Program-made: the position numbers and the translations under genes
In this document: positions 1 to 12,694 of the stretch, in pieces
Numbering within the stretch: position 1 is the stretch's first letter
How the letters are laid out: each line of letters starts with the position of its first letter
Notes under the pieces: generated by a model
The model's input: the letters and a program-made list of their open reading frames with translations, nothing else
What the model was told of the DNA's origin: nothing
The model's database searches: none
DNA from: Perca fluviatilis
Taxonomy: Eukaryota > Chordata > Actinopteri > Perciformes > Percidae
Direction: 5' to 3'
Assembly (NCBI RefSeq): GCF_010015445.1
Contig: NC_053134.1
Coordinates: 7,733,136 to 7,797,135, forward strand
DNA: 64,000 bases

Positions 1-1257
1 CTTGTTTGAAAACAGCACATTAAAAAAAAGAAATCTCTACAATATTGAACAAAAGTTTAAAGGAGATAGACTTCTATACCTATTTCAGCTTTTGATTTTT
101 TTTTTTATTAAACATTATATGTTTTATTAGTTGTGTTGTACTCCGATGGTTGATGGTTGAGACAGAAAAAAATTAAATAAAAATAAAAACAGCCATAATA
201 ACTGTCATTACTTTGGGGGCTTTTTGAAGGAAGGATAATAAAACCATTAACACATTTTAAATACACTAGTAACAGTGTTAAACAGAAATTCAACTTACAT
301 TATGTCACCTATTTTATGAACGTTGTGGTTGCCAAATGGAATATACAATCCATTTTGGTTTTAACCCAAAAGAAATGAATATAATAGAAAATGTGCTACA
401 TTATGAAAGCAGCTCCAGATAATAAAGGTTGTAGTGATTACCATTGATGAAACCTATTTCTCCCACAGATGATCATTTTGGGCAGTAACACAGTAACACA
501 CTTATGTATGTATTAACTACAGCAGTCCCTTCTCTTCTGGGGATATTTTCAAAAGCAAGGCATGAAAGCCCACTTTGAACAGAGACAATAGCTGTGACGC
601 AAGTCAAAAAATCCAAGCAGATTTGGACTGGCAGCTCTATATTTGGGGGCGATATGACTTAATCTTGATGTTAAGGTTGGCGACATGGCTGATGTGACCA
701 TGCAGCGTGCTCACAGGTCACTGGGCTGCAAGGCATCGCGGCCAGTCGTGGAACGTTGGGAAGTGGCTGAGGTTACACAGCTGTGACTGGCTGAAGCCCA
801 GCGGCCAGCCTCCAATGATTTCACACTTCCCAGCGGAGCCGCAGAGCTCTGATCCCACAATAAAAGAAGGAGAGCACGGCAGAGATGATCAAGAGAGTGT
901 GAAAGAACAATGGGGACGAACTACAGTGATCCTGAAGGATGCAGAGAGAAGCAGACATGTACAGCATTTGAAAAAAAATTGGAAAGAATACAAGTGACTG
1001 ATGTACGGAGACTGTAAAGGGGAAGCTGTGAGAGCAGGAAAGAGACAGAGAGCCAGGAAGGAAGTCATGTTTTTATCTTTCAGCTTCACTGTGATTGTCT
1101 TTTTGAGGACTTATCCTCTCTAACCTGGCCTGAAGGAAAGTGACCAGCTCCGGCAAACAAAAAAAAAACATAAGAGACGTCTGACAAAAACGCCTGAGCC
1201 TGGCTCAACTGTTCTCTGCAATGTAATGTCATTCACCACTGTACTGTCTTGGCATTC
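1..1257. other. AT-rich sequence, no gene recognised
   Basis: No exon, RNA gene or recognisable repeat is visible. The short open frames, including one at 707-997, have no family motif and no convincing splice context. Probably intronic or intergenic fish DNA. Confidence 0.5.
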
Positions 1258-1317
1258 GGAGGAATTTCCGGCAGCACCGGAGCAATCCCGGAAGTGGAAA
1301 GTCGTGGATATAGACTA
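1258..1317 (+). repeat. Fragment of the 9-bp-TSD MITE family (3' end)
   Basis: The 60 bases match the last part of the elements at 5846-6187 and 54017-54480: the shared GGAATTTCCGGCAGCACCGG block, then the terminal GATATAGACTA. Only the 3' end is present, so this is a truncated copy. Confidence 0.75.
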
Positions 1318-1479
1318 CTAATTCGTTAACATGACAGAAAAATTCTCCTTTCCAGGTATTTCAGATGGAAACATTATAAGTTGTTTTTTTACCTAGTTAG
1401 CGTTAATTTAGCCAACAATAGGAGATTGGAGGCTTATCTTCCTGTTCTGATCAAACCTGATTAAACATGATTCATTAGG

Positions 1480-2260
1480 AACAGGTTTTCACACACAAAT
1501 GTTCGGCGCCTTCTTAATGAGTTACAATACGCACACTCTCCAGTCAAGAAAGGATGCTCTGTGGAGTCCATCATGCAGCTAAAGCTTTGGACAGGGTGGA
1601 ATATGAATATCTCTACGAGGTTCTCCAGAGGTTTGGACCAGGGGCTACATTTATTAAGGTATCCTGATTATTTGTGATCTGTGTCGAGGCTGAAAAATTG
1701 TCATTTGCACAACTCAAAGCCAAATATGGCATACCATCTAAACATTTTTATGGTTTTCTGCGGATTAGACACTCCACAAACAATCTAAATTTTCCTGAAA
1801 CATGGAAGATTAGCTTCTGCTAGTGGCTCGTTTTTGGTTCCAGATTCGCCGCATTAAAAATTCCATATCCAACTTTTATGGAAGATTACAGTCCCGCAAC
1901 ACACTTAACATTTAACATTGACAAAATGAAAAGCGTATGGGTGAGAGACCTGGGGACTGAGTTTTTGGAAGTTGGCGTGGCCTGATGCAGTGGAGTCGAT
2001 CTGAATCTTTCAAGCCAAGGGCTTTCTTTGTCCAAGTGTCCAGGAAAAACTTTTAATCAAGATTCTCCTATGTCAAGAATCAATGGATTAAGCCCAGACT
2101 TCCTACCAATGGCATAAAGAAATCTTTATAAAGTTTTGCCAATGGAGTGCTTGAACTCAGTGTTGAAGGGGAATAAAATGGTATTTGATAAGCTGTGGAG
2201 GCCTTTCCTAAACTACCTCCCAAAGTGAACAGCAGACCTAGTACGCAGGGGGCATTGCTC
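1480..2260 (+). mobile_element. L1/Tx1-like LINE ORF2 relic
   Basis: A short plus-strand translation around 1580-1665 reads ALDRVEYEYLYEVLQRFG, which resembles the reverse transcriptase block 'LDAEKAFDRVEW.YLF.VL..FG' of L1-clade LINEs. Around 2178-2225 the frame gives VFDKLWRPFLNYL, which resembles the L1 ORF2 C-terminus. The two pieces are joined by sequence full of stops, and the YADD active-site box is absent. It is a 5'-truncated, internally deleted and dead copy. The clade assignment rests on motif memory only. Confidence 0.6.
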
Positions 2261-2824
2261 TGTGGCCTGGCATCCTTCCAGAGCTCCTGTGAATGTCTAA
2301 TGCTCTCTCCTGGGTATTTTTGCTTTGCATTAGCTGTGTACTCCCTGATCTGTGTAATGTATCCAAGCTCGGAGATTTCTGTATAATTACTTCCAACGTA
2401 AAGTGTATGTCTACATGCCATGCTGTTTTTTTCTCTCCATCCCTTAGAGACTGTGGTCTGCTTATATCTATCTTCGCCTCATTTAATTAACGATTAATTA
2501 ATCCAAATACCCATTGCTTCCAAAACTTTCTACACATGACAAGCATTAAATCCCCCAGAGGTATCTTTGTAAACTGTACATGGGTCATACAAGAGCGGAG
2601 AGTTTGACAGGCATAACAAAAATAATTAAAGTAGGTACACAATGATGTACCTTTCCGGTAGGGAGATGCTGATCTTTTAAACAAGCGCTCCCGGGTGAAT
2701 GAAGGGCCATGTAGAGCCACACATCATCATCATAGAAAATGTCAAACCTCCTGCACTTCTATTTTCTAATGTTCGGCTGCTGACATCTCTCTGATAAAAC
2801 CTGGATGTTTCTTGGAAGTGTGTG

Positions 2825-2828
<4 letters not shown>
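2261..2828. other. Unannotated unique sequence
   Basis: Possibly the 3' tail of the preceding LINE relic, otherwise nothing recognisable. Overlapping short frames on both strands have no domain. Confidence 0.35.
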
Positions 2829-2902
<74 letters not shown>

Positions 2903-2924
2903 CAGAGGGAGAGGGAGAGAGAGG
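2829..2924. repeat. (GT)n followed by (GA)n compound microsatellite
   Basis: About 29 GT units run directly into an imperfect GA/GGGA tract. The open frames across it on both strands (poly Cys-Val, poly Thr-His, Arg-Glu) are artefacts of the dinucleotide repeat. Confidence 0.98.
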
Positions 2925-3499
2925 GTTTCTGTGTGTCAGCCAGTCTGCAGCTTTTCTCACATTGCCATTCCCAGGCCGACTGCTTTGGCGTTAGCTCGAT
3001 TAACAGTTAGCCGTCTGTCCTCTGCTCCCTCCCTCACCGCTGAGAGGGTTAACGCGACCTTCGGGTCCCCAAATATCGCCCAGTCACAATGTTCCGACAT
3101 CCCTGGGCCTGTCCAGATGGTCAGCATATGTCTACGCACCACGTACAGCGAGCCGACAGACAGGGCCGAGGAATGTGCACTTTCTGAGCTCAGTGGTTTG
3201 TTTACCCCGTGTGCCCCTCTGGTGTTTATTATGGACATCTTATATTATGTGCAAATAACATATGAATAACTTAAACAGTGTTGGGATCATTACAAAAAAG
3301 GAGTCTGTTATTATCTTAAATGTTTCGTCAAACCCACAAAACTAAAGATGCAGTTCTCTCTACTTTAATAGGAAATAGTTTGTTGAAATAAATGCTTATT
3401 TCATCTTCTTTTGTAGTGGGTGTTTTTCAATGCAACTGCAGCTGCCAATGTTTTATTATCCGGAGATTAAAATACTGACTGTTTTAAGAAAACGTCAGA

Positions 3500-3890
3500 T
3501 TTTTATTTTATAATCTAGGTGTTATATTTTAGACTTTTGGCTGCTTTTTTGCTACTTTTCTGTGTTTTGGTCTTTGCAAATCGAATGTTTTTGAGTCTTG
3601 GTTTGTTTATTGGCCCAAACAAACACTTTGAGGGTGTCACCTTGGGATTCTGGGAACTTGTGATGGGTCATTTTCACTATTTTCTGACATATAGACTAAA
3701 CAATTGACCTTTTTTACAGCATAGGAAATCACAGATGTTACTAAAAAAACATTATGAGCCAGCATGCACAGTGCTAGGTCCCTGAAACTGTATTATTTAT
3801 CTGTGCGTTTCCTACTGTGACAATGCAAAAATGCCTTCTGTGAAAAAGCCCTTTAAATTAAGAAAATAATCGACCGATTAATCTATGACA
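3500..3890 (+). repeat. Relic of a fish hAT-type MITE family
   Basis: The signature order of the family is visible: a CTGCTTTT stretch, a diverged 'GG.C.AACAAAC..TTTGA' block, GGGTGTCACCTTGGGATTCT, then CATTTTCACTATTTTCTGAC and ATAGACTAAACAATTGA. The AATCGACCGATTAATC end piece at about 3865-3885 is separated from the rest by about 150 bp of other sequence. Better copies are at 19850-20240 and 56370-56530. Confidence 0.65.
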
Positions 3891-4235
3891 CAGCAGAGCA
3901 CACAGATGCGAGCTCACCCACATTAACACACTTAAACCTGCAGGATATCTACAGGTTCAAGTTCAACAAGTTCAAATAGTCAACATGGACTTACGAGACA
4001 GGAAAATTACTTTAATTGAGATTAAAAAAAAGAGTTGGGAAATGCTGCAAAGAAAGGAGTCTGCATTTTTTTATGGGAATGTCAGAGGGATGAAGCATGC
4101 CTCAGTGCATGAATATGAGCTGGCTGCATTTACCGCAATTACTGTCTCAGCGACACGGATTCAAACAGCTTTATACCACGACGAGACACCGACACCTGAG
4201 GAAGAGTCACGGCGGACAGCAGGTCGGATCATGTC

Positions 4236-4239
<4 letters not shown>

Positions 4240-4275
<36 letters not shown>
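4240..4275. repeat. (CA)n microsatellite
   Basis: Eighteen uninterrupted CA units. Confidence 0.98.
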
Positions 4276-4278
<3 letters not shown>

Positions 4279-4885
4279 GAAGGGTACGTGAAACAAAACA
4301 TATCTGTGCTGACAAGGGATGTAGTGGCTGCCAAAATATCCACAGTGTAATATGCACTGCATACAGTAAACTAATGTACTGCCTGCCCTACCTTGCAAAG
4401 ACAATCAGCCTGCTCCATCTGATAAATAACGTAATTTAATTCATTAATCATTGAACAAGCTCATTAACATCTCATGTGTATTTTTGCATCTAAATTTAAA
4501 ACAGGTGTAGAAGATAAAGTAAACCATCAAGTAGAATATTTTTGGGTGGACAAAAACTACATTTTCTCTTAGGAATATATGTATATTTAATATAAAAAAA
4601 ACTGGTTCTGTGTCGACAGTGTCTTGCAAATGCTGGTGCAACATGAGGCAACACAACTAATTCATATGACCATTTAGAGCGACACCACAAACTCATCCAT
4701 GTCTGATGAGTTCAAATCCAGGACTAAATGCCATCCAGTGAGACAGATCAGTCTCTTTTGAAATGGTTAGGTCAGGGTTGCACTACAAGGAAGACAGAGA
4801 CAACTGCCACAAAGAAACACTAGACTTTCAAACTTGAGAAAGTTACTGTATCGCTTCAAATTGTTGTTCCCAAGCACTGTTTTAA

Positions 4886-5238
4886 AGCTTTAGTGTATAA
4901 CTTTTTGATATTAATGAACGTACTTACATTCAAGCCGTTGCCAAATGAGTTGCTACAAAGCTCCACACAACTCTTTGTATTTCTCAGTATGTTCAGAAGA
5001 TTGTGGCGTCCAGCCAACTTAGCGCACAGAAACTCAAGTGAAGATAATTATCTCTTCTGAAGAGTCCATCATGTTTTTTTTAATCCTCCGTGTCCTCCTT
5101 GGCTACTAGCAACTGCGTGGGGGAGGGGTGGGGGCTGTGCGCGTTCACGGAAGGCTTGTATCATGTGGACGCACCGACAGAATGGTTGTTATTACTTAGA
5201 ATTCCTCATGGGGGCGACAGAAACTACACACTATAGCT
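4886..5238. mobile_element. TTAA-flanked MITE (353 bp)
   Basis: Ends are imperfect inverted repeats: AGCTTTAGTGTATAACTTTT on the left and, on the opposite strand, AGCTATAGTGTGTAGTTTCT on the right. TTAA lies directly outside each end (4882-4885 and 5239-5242), as expected for piggyBac-type (or Kolobok-type) target duplication. The interior has no transposase. The right end, with GTCGCCCCCATGAGGAATTC on its complement, is a sequence I know as widespread in fish genomes. Confidence 0.75.
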
Positions 5239-5845
5239 TTAAAAAGAAAACCAGAACCCTCAACAACAGGTACAGTATCTACACTACCGTCATGCACAGA
5301 GGTTTCTATGGTTTTCCATCCAAGAACTTTGCAAGTGCAGATAAGACAAATCTGAATTAACAAGTGAGTATTAGATAAAATAGCTATATGAAACTAGAAA
5401 AATAAAAATAAAATAAAAATCTGTACTGAAATAAACTGAAACTGTCTTGTCTGTCCCTCCATGCTAGCAGCTCTGAGGATGTACTTGTGCACAGTGGTAC
5501 TTTGAACTAAATCCTAACATCAGCATGCTAAAATGTTTACAAGGACAATGCTTACATGCTGATGTTTAGCAGGTGTATGTTCACCATCTTTGTTAGCTTG
5601 TTAGCTCATTAACAAGCACTAAATGCAACGTGCAGCTGAGCCTGATAGGAATTTCATTAGTTTTACAGGAATTGGTCATAAACCAAAGCATTGCACAAAG
5701 TTTGGAGTTAAAATAAAATCAGGAGATCACCCTGAGTCATTAAGATTCATTTTCTGGGGACCATGAATGTCTGTGCAACAATTCAACAAAATGCAATTCA
5801 ACAGTTGTCGAGATATTTCAGTGTGGACCAAAGTGGTGGACCGAC

Positions 5846-6187
5846 TAGTCTCGCTTTGCCAGACCCTCCTCCAAAGCGCGCTGAAAGAGGGTCTGCCTAC
5901 TCCACACAGCATTCGGGGATGGGAGGAAAACGTGCTCTGGTTTAATGGCATGTCTTTAAAACCAATCAGAATTGTCATGGGCGGTGCTAAACTCAGACTG
6001 GACAGATAGTCTAGCTAGCTGTCTGGATTTACCGTGCAGAGATCTGAGGAGCAGTTAACCATAGTCTTCAGAAATCCAACGAATTTAAAATTCCAACAGC
6101 GGAAGGAAATGGAAAAGACATGCATCCGGCGGAATTTCCTGCAGCACCGGACCAATCCCGGAAGTGGAACGCGAAGGATACAGACTA
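5846..6187 (+). mobile_element. Non-autonomous DNA transposon with 9-bp target duplication (MULE-like?)
   Basis: The element runs from TAGTCTCGC to GATACAGACTA, so the outermost six bases are inverted (TAGTCT/AGACTA). It is flanked by an exact 9-bp direct repeat TGGACCGAC (5837-5845 and 6188-6196). A 464-bp relative at 54017-54480 has its own 9-bp near-exact duplication, so the boundaries are supported twice. There is no coding capacity. A 9-bp duplication is typical of Mutator-like elements, but the superfamily is inference. Confidence 0.8.
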
Positions 6188-6199
6188 TGGACCGACCAA

Positions 6200-9100
6200 C
6201 ACCACAATTCTTCGGCTAATGAAGAAAGACGATTTCAGAGTTACTCCAGTTTGTTTCTCAAAACAAGAGTCAGTGTGACATCAGGATCACAGGTAAAGAG
6301 CATCAAACAACATAATGCCATTTGATTAAAGAAAAATCCGAAGAAATTGTTGTATATGAGTGTATGTTCACTCTGCCAAAAAAAAGAAAACGCCTTTGTC
6401 TTTAGGCTTCATGTGGTCTCCCGTAACAAATCATGAAAACCACAGCGGCACCGGCTCCACGCCATCACACTGTTATGGCTGATGTGTCTTCAGGGACTCA
6501 GGTGTGGTCGGATTATTAAGCCTCACTTCCCACAGTGAGGACCACAATGATATTGCTAAAAGTTTTAGACAGTCGCTGCGCTCTGTTTACCCGCTTCAAT
6601 TATGTTCAATTATTCTCAACTTGAGCCTCCAGATGCAGCACCAGTTGTTTTGTATTGCTGCTTATTTGATTTTGTGGACTTTATGTCATATTATACTGAA
6701 TGTCAGAATGTGTTATGTTACTTTGTACAATCAATATATCCCTGCACCCGCAGCAATTTGCATTTGTTGTCCTTAAACCCACTGGTTTCTGTGTCTGAGG
6801 TGCATGAATTACAAACTTAAAGTGCTATCGTAAATGTTCTTTATCACATTTCTGTTGATACATTTGTTGCTAAGTGCTCATTGTTGTAGACTGTCTGCAA
6901 GATATTTCACTTTGTAATCAAACAATGATCCATAATGGGAAATCCTGTCGATGGGAGTTTGAGTTTATGACGTTCTTTTGTTTTTCTTTTTTAACCACAG
7001 TGGTTATCACAGTTCATGGTAGCTTGCCAATTTAGCTCTTTATTCAAGTCTGCCTCCGCCATAAAACCTTTATATGCAACTCATTTGCTTTGCCAAATAC
7101 ATTTTGGAGGAAAATAAATTGCTCTCTGGATTATTTACATACATTATACATTCAGTAAGGAGAAGGTTTTGGTGGCTGGTTGGGCGAACATTGTGCAGGG
7201 AGACCGGGATTTTTGTGCCCCAGATGTTTTTATGTTTAGGCTGCTTGAACATTTGGATATGGTTAGGTAAACACTGTGGTGTTGGTCATACTGTATATCC
7301 ATATATTTACTGCATGTCATAACCTTCTCTCTCTGCACTCATTTTCTGTATGTCAAGCGTTCAATAAAGGCAAAATCACAAAGAATACAATATTTACATT
7401 TAAAAAAATTCCCATCTTGTGCTTTGAGTTCACATTTATTTTTTTAATATTTAACCAAGAACCACAATCTTTTCTTAAACTTAACCAAGTGCTTTAGCAG
7501 CCTAAACCAGACCTAGGTTTTTCTAAATCAACTCACATGTCAACTGCAAATTCTTAAATATTTTTCCTTTAAACTTAAGCTACAGGATTTTTTTTTTTTT
7601 TACACAGCTGAGAGAAAGTCCTTTCAATTCATAGACCTTATTAAATAAATCCAATACTAGATCATCAAGACAACTATCAGTCTACAACTCAAGTTAACAT
7701 CAAGTGGGATGAAGGATGCAAACCCAGTTGTCTCCAGTGTCAAAGTGTTTAGTAGTCTTTACCATCCACCACCTCTGTCCTCTTTCTCTAACCTTAACCG
7801 AGAGTTGCTTAAATATAACCACAGAAATATTACCCAGGCTTCAGTTTCCAAGTACAGATACAGGACAATCAAATAAAGCATTCTAACATTGAATGTTGTG
7901 CAGATGTTTTGCCACAAATTGTGCATTATTTTCAAGGAAATACCTTATAGACTCTCGATGTTTACAACAGCAAATATGAAACTTTTACAAACTGCCTGAG
8001 GTTGATATCGCTACAACAGCAACATGCCCATTTAATGATGTATTTCTTGATATGAAGCCACAGATTCTTACTTCAAAGTTGAGTTACTGCAAGTTAAATA
8101 TGTGAAACTTGCTGAAGCAGAGCATAGAGTGAGTGTATCTGTATCACTCCTCAGGAATCAGGTAACAACCCCCGGGGCCTCTCCCCCTTCTCCCCCTTCT
8201 CCCCAAAACCATCCTAACACCCTCTAAGAGTGAGAACCAAGAGACAAGTGAGACTAGACACACAGAGCAACTGGCTGCCACCGCGGTTGAGCTGTGGTGG
8301 TGTAATTATACCGCAGGAAGGCTGGAGTGCGTCTGGTTCATCCCCGTACAACCTCTCCTTGGATGCGAACTAGCTGAGCATGCTCTCACCGGAGGAGGGA
8401 GAGAGGGAGGGAGGGAGGGCATCCAGGAAGGTCTGTGAATTTAGTAAAAGAAGACTAAATAGCCCCCCCCTCCGTGTGGATCACATGTCAGATTAGCATA
8501 GAAGGCAGAGAGGAAGATGATTTGGCATGAATATTACGCTTTGAAATCTGACTGCACCGGCTCCCTGTTACTCCTCTGACGGCTGCCCTTGTGTGACTTT
8601 GCAGTGCTGACATGCCGCTCGCGGCCTGTTAGAAAGGAGATAAATCCTTGATGGGTGGCAGAAGAAGGGGAGATGAGGAGCTTAGTGTCGGGCTCTGACG
8701 AAGCCTTGAAGCCGGGGATCGGCTCTTCATGAACATGACGGGAGGAATGGAGTTACATGGTCACCGACTCGCTGCCTGTCTGCTCCCATCTGAAGGCTAA
8801 TAAGACTCCTGGAGGCCTGGTTCTCAGTTGTTGCAGAGACTATCGGGTTGCTATTCAAGATAACAACAAAGAATTTTAGGATGATAAAAAAAAAGCACCG
8901 TTGACCATTCTTTAACTTGAAAATACATCATTATTCCACAAAGTCTAGCTCCAAGGCTCACAGCCTGTAAAACAATAAAGGTTCTGCATACATCTGTATT
9001 ATTTATCAACTTTGAAGCTGCACGTGTCACTTTTTATATTAAAAAAAGATCAAATGGCTATGTGTAATGGCAAAGAGATCGCTTGTAGTCACAAATCCAC

Positions 9101-9415
9101 AGAGAACCATCACCCAGCCCTGCTGTCCCCCTCAGCTCAATTGAGCGTTTTAGCGTCTTTCAGCACGTTGGGGTTTGGTTTTCAGGCCCGCAAGCTCCCC
9201 TCACAGCCCCAACAGGCAATTCATTTCAACAAAAAGCTCTACAATAAACCAAATTTACGCTATCTGCACAGCACAAGACGACAGAGACAGTTAGCGATTA
9301 GCGACCTCCAAGTGGCAAAAAATCTATTAGTAATAAAAAATCTCTTAATGCACCTATAATTAGACTCGTATCGTGGTGACATGACCATATCATGTTTCCT
9401 TTTACAGAATGTCCA
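6200..9415. other. Unique sequence, no gene recognised
   Basis: No coding exon or RNA gene can be supported. A C/G-rich simple stretch is at 8170-8205 and a GGGA-rich run at 8395-8425. The block 8480-8830 is listed separately as possible regulatory DNA. Confidence 0.4.
8480..8830. promoter_or_regulatory. Candidate conserved non-coding block
   Basis: Non-repetitive, compositionally balanced sequence with no open frame stands out from its AT-rich, repeat-laden surroundings. It contains AT-core homeodomain-like sites such as GATTAGCAT and GCTAATAAGAC. Conservation cannot be tested here, so this is only a candidate. Confidence 0.2.
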
Positions 9416-9419
9416 ACTA

Positions 9420-9490
9420 AATAAGATAAGATATACTTTATTGTCCCCAAAGGGAAATCTGTTTTGGACTCTGTCCTTACAAGGACAACA
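9420..9490 (+). repeat. L2-like LINE 3' tail
   Basis: The stretch GATATACTTTATTGTCCCCA followed by AAGGGAAAT matches the 3' terminal motif of fish L2/CR1-group LINEs that I remember ('...ACTTTATTGATCCCC(A)AGGGGAAAT'). No coding part is attached. Confidence 0.5.
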
Positions 9491-9499
9491 CAAAATAAA

Positions 9500-11260
9500 G
9501 AAAATAAGCATCTCTCAACACACACTCTCATGCAACACAAAACATCCTTTCATATACGTACATTAGACAGCTACCTATATAGTAAGCACATTAACTCCTC
9601 CTTTCATTGGCAGTTTCTAATTGAACAACCCCGTACGTATTGCACAAAATGATACGGTGCACTGACATAATGCACAACCCAAATAGCCTACGTATTGCAC
9701 AACTAACATATTGCACAACCCCAAAAGCATTCCTATTAACCCCAATAGCCTTCCTAAATAAGAAATATTCAACAAAACTGAACTAAAATATATGAAAATG
9801 GATAAAATTGCTAATTGATAAACCAATAAAAATAATTTTGTAAACAGTGGAACATACTGTAGTTCACTGCATTTAACATCAGTTTGATTAATTCATGTGG
9901 TTTTGCATATATCTGCCCTTTAACGATATTATTAGAGTGATATAAAAGAATCTTGTGATATTGACATCAACTATATCACTTAGCCATTCAAGGCACAATA
10001 AGTATTGTGAATTCATTGTTACTAATCAGTGATTATCGCAAAAGTGGTCAAATCTACAATAAAGGAAAACACAGCTAAATATTCTCAAAATAATATTCCT
10101 GTGATAAATATCAGATTTGTAAGTAATGTGTTATTATAAGACAGTAAGACTTTGGTTCCCAAACTGAAAGATTGAATAATTAAAAAGGTAGAAAAGCAGA
10201 AAAAATATATTTCCGCTGCACCAAATGGCTCAAATCTTTGCTTTTTTTCTGTAAGTCACTGGACAATTTCACCTCCTAAGATTATAAAACTGTATCAAAT
10301 TGAAAAGAAAAACATATTCTTATGCTGACTGTTCACAACAGGTACTGTAGACATCCAGACATCCACTACTGCTTTGGTTCAAGAGCTGAAAAGGTTGGGG
10401 GTCACTGCTCCAACACCTTCACCTTCAAGGATGCTCTTTGGTTATCTGCAGTCCACATGACTGCATTGTAACTCTGGAGTAAGATTGGGCTCAAGGACCC
10501 GAAGAGCAACAACGAACCAACTCGCCTGTCAGGCACTCTGCTGACAGCAGACGGTGACGGGTGGTGCTGACTCGTGGAGAAGGCCAGGGGCCACCCAAGA
10601 ACCTGGGTCAGAGCTTCAGCGGGTGTCACATCAGGGCACCATCTCCGTCTGCCACTTACTGTCACCACTGTGCCGCCCAGGGGGATGGTGGCATGACAGG
10701 TCATGCTGTCAGCTGCATCTTTACAGCCCAGAGAAAAACAGACGTATCACCTCTGACCTCCGCTGTCCCCTTTTAATGGAGGTGTCAGGTAAGAAGGAGC
10801 CCTCGCTGTTACAACCCACATCTAACGTGTTCCTATGAAATGGTGCTACAAGTTAGAATTTGCAGCTCAGATTCTCTCCGCCTCCCCTCCCGAAACCTTA
10901 TGTCTGTGTGGCGGCGTCCTGCTGCTATCAGCCTGGATTAGCTCGCTGGCGTTACTACAAAATGAGACAATTACTGTGCAGAAATGGCAGATCAGGACTG
11001 CTCAGTAGCAGGTGCGTCGGCTGTCAACCGTGGAATCTCTAAATTGACAAATAGAGAAAACAATCAAAAAAGGGCACTGAGACTCCATTTGTCTTCATCT
11101 GTCTCTGGGTTTAGATGCTGTTTCCTATGGCGCAGCTTTGCTGCATGAGCAAGGACAGATGCACAAAGCAGGTGCTAATATGATTCCAATTAAATATTTT
11201 CATTTATTTAATAATGTACCCTCTAAAGAGAATACATTTCTGTCCAAAGTTTCCATTACA
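9500..11260. other. Unique sequence, no gene recognised
   Basis: AT-rich up to about 10350. A more GC-balanced stretch at 10400-10800 holds overlapping open frames on both strands (for example 10402-10704 minus, 10554-10838 plus) with no recognisable domain or splice context. Short TTGCACAAC repeats occur at 9640-9720. Confidence 0.4.
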
Positions 11261-11267
11261 TGTAAAC

Positions 11268-11441
11268 TAGTCTATATCCAAGACGTTCCACTTCCAGGAT
11301 TGCTCTCGTTCTGCCGGATGTCACTCTTTTAGGATGTCCATTTTCTGATGTCCAGTTTCCTTCCGCTTTCTTTGTGTTGTAATTTTAAATTCCTGTGGAT
11401 TTATGAGGACTATGGTTAACTGCTCCTCAGATCTCTGCAGA
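11268..11441 (-). repeat. 9-bp-TSD MITE family fragment, reverse
   Basis: Reads as the complement of the family at 5846-6187: it starts TAGTCTATATCCAAGACG (the complement of the family's 3' end) and ends near ACTGCTCCTCAGATCTCTGC. The other half is missing. The internal CTTTTAGGATGTCC stretch corresponds to the GGACATCC.. insert that the 54 kb copy carries as AAAGACATCC. Confidence 0.7.
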
Positions 11442-11777
11442 GACTATATGTAAACAGATTGATGTACCACACGTATATCAATAGCCATGTTCTTTCTATC
11501 ATGCTATGTTGTAACCTCTCCTGCTGACTCTGCTAGCCTGGCTGGTGAAGGTTTTCAAATGTAATCATCAAAGTAAACACAGAGCAAAAGGTAAAGATGG
11601 CTTCCAGCTACGACCTGTGGCTACGATCCCGACTATGTGTACAAGCAAGACCCATCTCTAAGTTCATCTCCATCTCTACATCAGAAGAGGCACCGAGGCA
11701 AAGGGAGGTTCAACACCGCTGCGATTTCTGCTGGGCATCCTGCTAGCAGTGTGGCGTCAGACGGTGAGCTGGTTTTA

Positions 11778-11838
11778 GACTGTTGGTCGGACAAAACAAG
11801 CAATCTGAAGACGTCACCTTTGGCTCTGTGTCAGTGGC
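11778..11838 (+). repeat. Fragment of a fish hAT-type MITE family
   Basis: Contains the family core TTAGACTGTTGGTCGGACAA then AACAAGCAATCTGAAGACGT and CACCTTTGGCTCTG. This is the best preserved copy of the core in the window, but both ends are missing. Confidence 0.7.
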
Positions 11839-12009
11839 AGTTTAAGTTTATACTTTGAGCATTTCCTCAAGTGATGTAATATAATCCATCATAAAGATGA
11901 ATGCAACTATCAAGCATCACATTTTTCTTCATTATTTTAATAATACAATCTAAAACGAGGTGGTGTAATACATCCATCTCTGGAGCTCATAAGATAACTT
12001 GAGAGGCAG

Positions 12010-12383
12010 TAGAGCTGGGCAATATATCGATATTATATCGATATCGTGATATGAGACTAGATATCGTCTTAGATTTTGGATATGGTAATATCGTGATATG
12101 ACAAGTGGTGTCTTTTCCTGGTTTTAAAGGCTGCATTACAGTAAAGTGATGTACTTTTCTGAACCAGATTGTTCTAGCTTTTCTATTATTTGCCTCCCAC
12201 CCCCACCCTCCCCCCAATGACATTATGTCCACATTACTGATGATTATTTATCTAAAATCAAAGTGTGAAGATATTTTGTTAAAGCACCAATTGTCAACCC
12301 TAGAATATCGCCACAATATCGATATCGAGGTATTTGGTCAAGAATACCGTGATATCTGTTTTTCTCCATATCGCCCAGCCCTA
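12010..12383. mobile_element. hAT MITE with ATATCG repeats, perfect 8-bp TSD
   Basis: The left end TAGAGCTGGGCAATATATCG and the complement of the right end TAGGGCTGGGCGATATGG form the terminal inverted repeat. The element is flanked by the exact 8-bp duplication AGAGGCAG (12002-12009 and 12384-12391), the hallmark of hAT transposition. The interior alternates ATATCGATATCG-type stretches with a short unique core and encodes nothing. Confidence 0.92.
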
Positions 12384-12655
12384 AGAGGCAGATGAAATTA
12401 GAAGTAGTGCCTGGCACCAAAAGGTTTAAATCAACTAAAAGAAAGTATTTTAGTTTTAATGATTTTTTTTCTTCAAATATACACTGATCCAATCAGCCCA
12501 AATTACAATGTGGTTGGCTTCAAATGCCATAAATTTGCTCAAGAATCTATTTTTGGTATAATCACTGGATCTCAAAAAAGCACTTTACAGTAAAAACCTG
12601 GAATCAACTGTTTCTCACCTCACATAAAAAAGGAGAAGGAAATCAAACAGCTCTA

Positions 12656-12658
<3 letters not shown>

Positions 12659-12691
<33 letters not shown>
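12659..12691. repeat. (CT)n microsatellite
   Basis: About 16 perfect CT units following a short CTAT run. Confidence 0.97.

Positions 12692-12694
<3 letters not shown>

Noticed and set aside
2766..3010. Open frames rich in Cys-Val, Thr-His or Arg-Glu.
   Set aside because: They translate the (GT)n/(GA)n microsatellite in different frames; the same holds at 4161-4404, 25063-25407, 30706-30955, 39604-39982, 46144-46482 and 52805-53177.
10402..10838. Overlapping open frames on both strands in a GC-balanced stretch, considered as a coding exon.
   Set aside because: No family resemblance in either strand and no way to choose between frames; left as unannotated.
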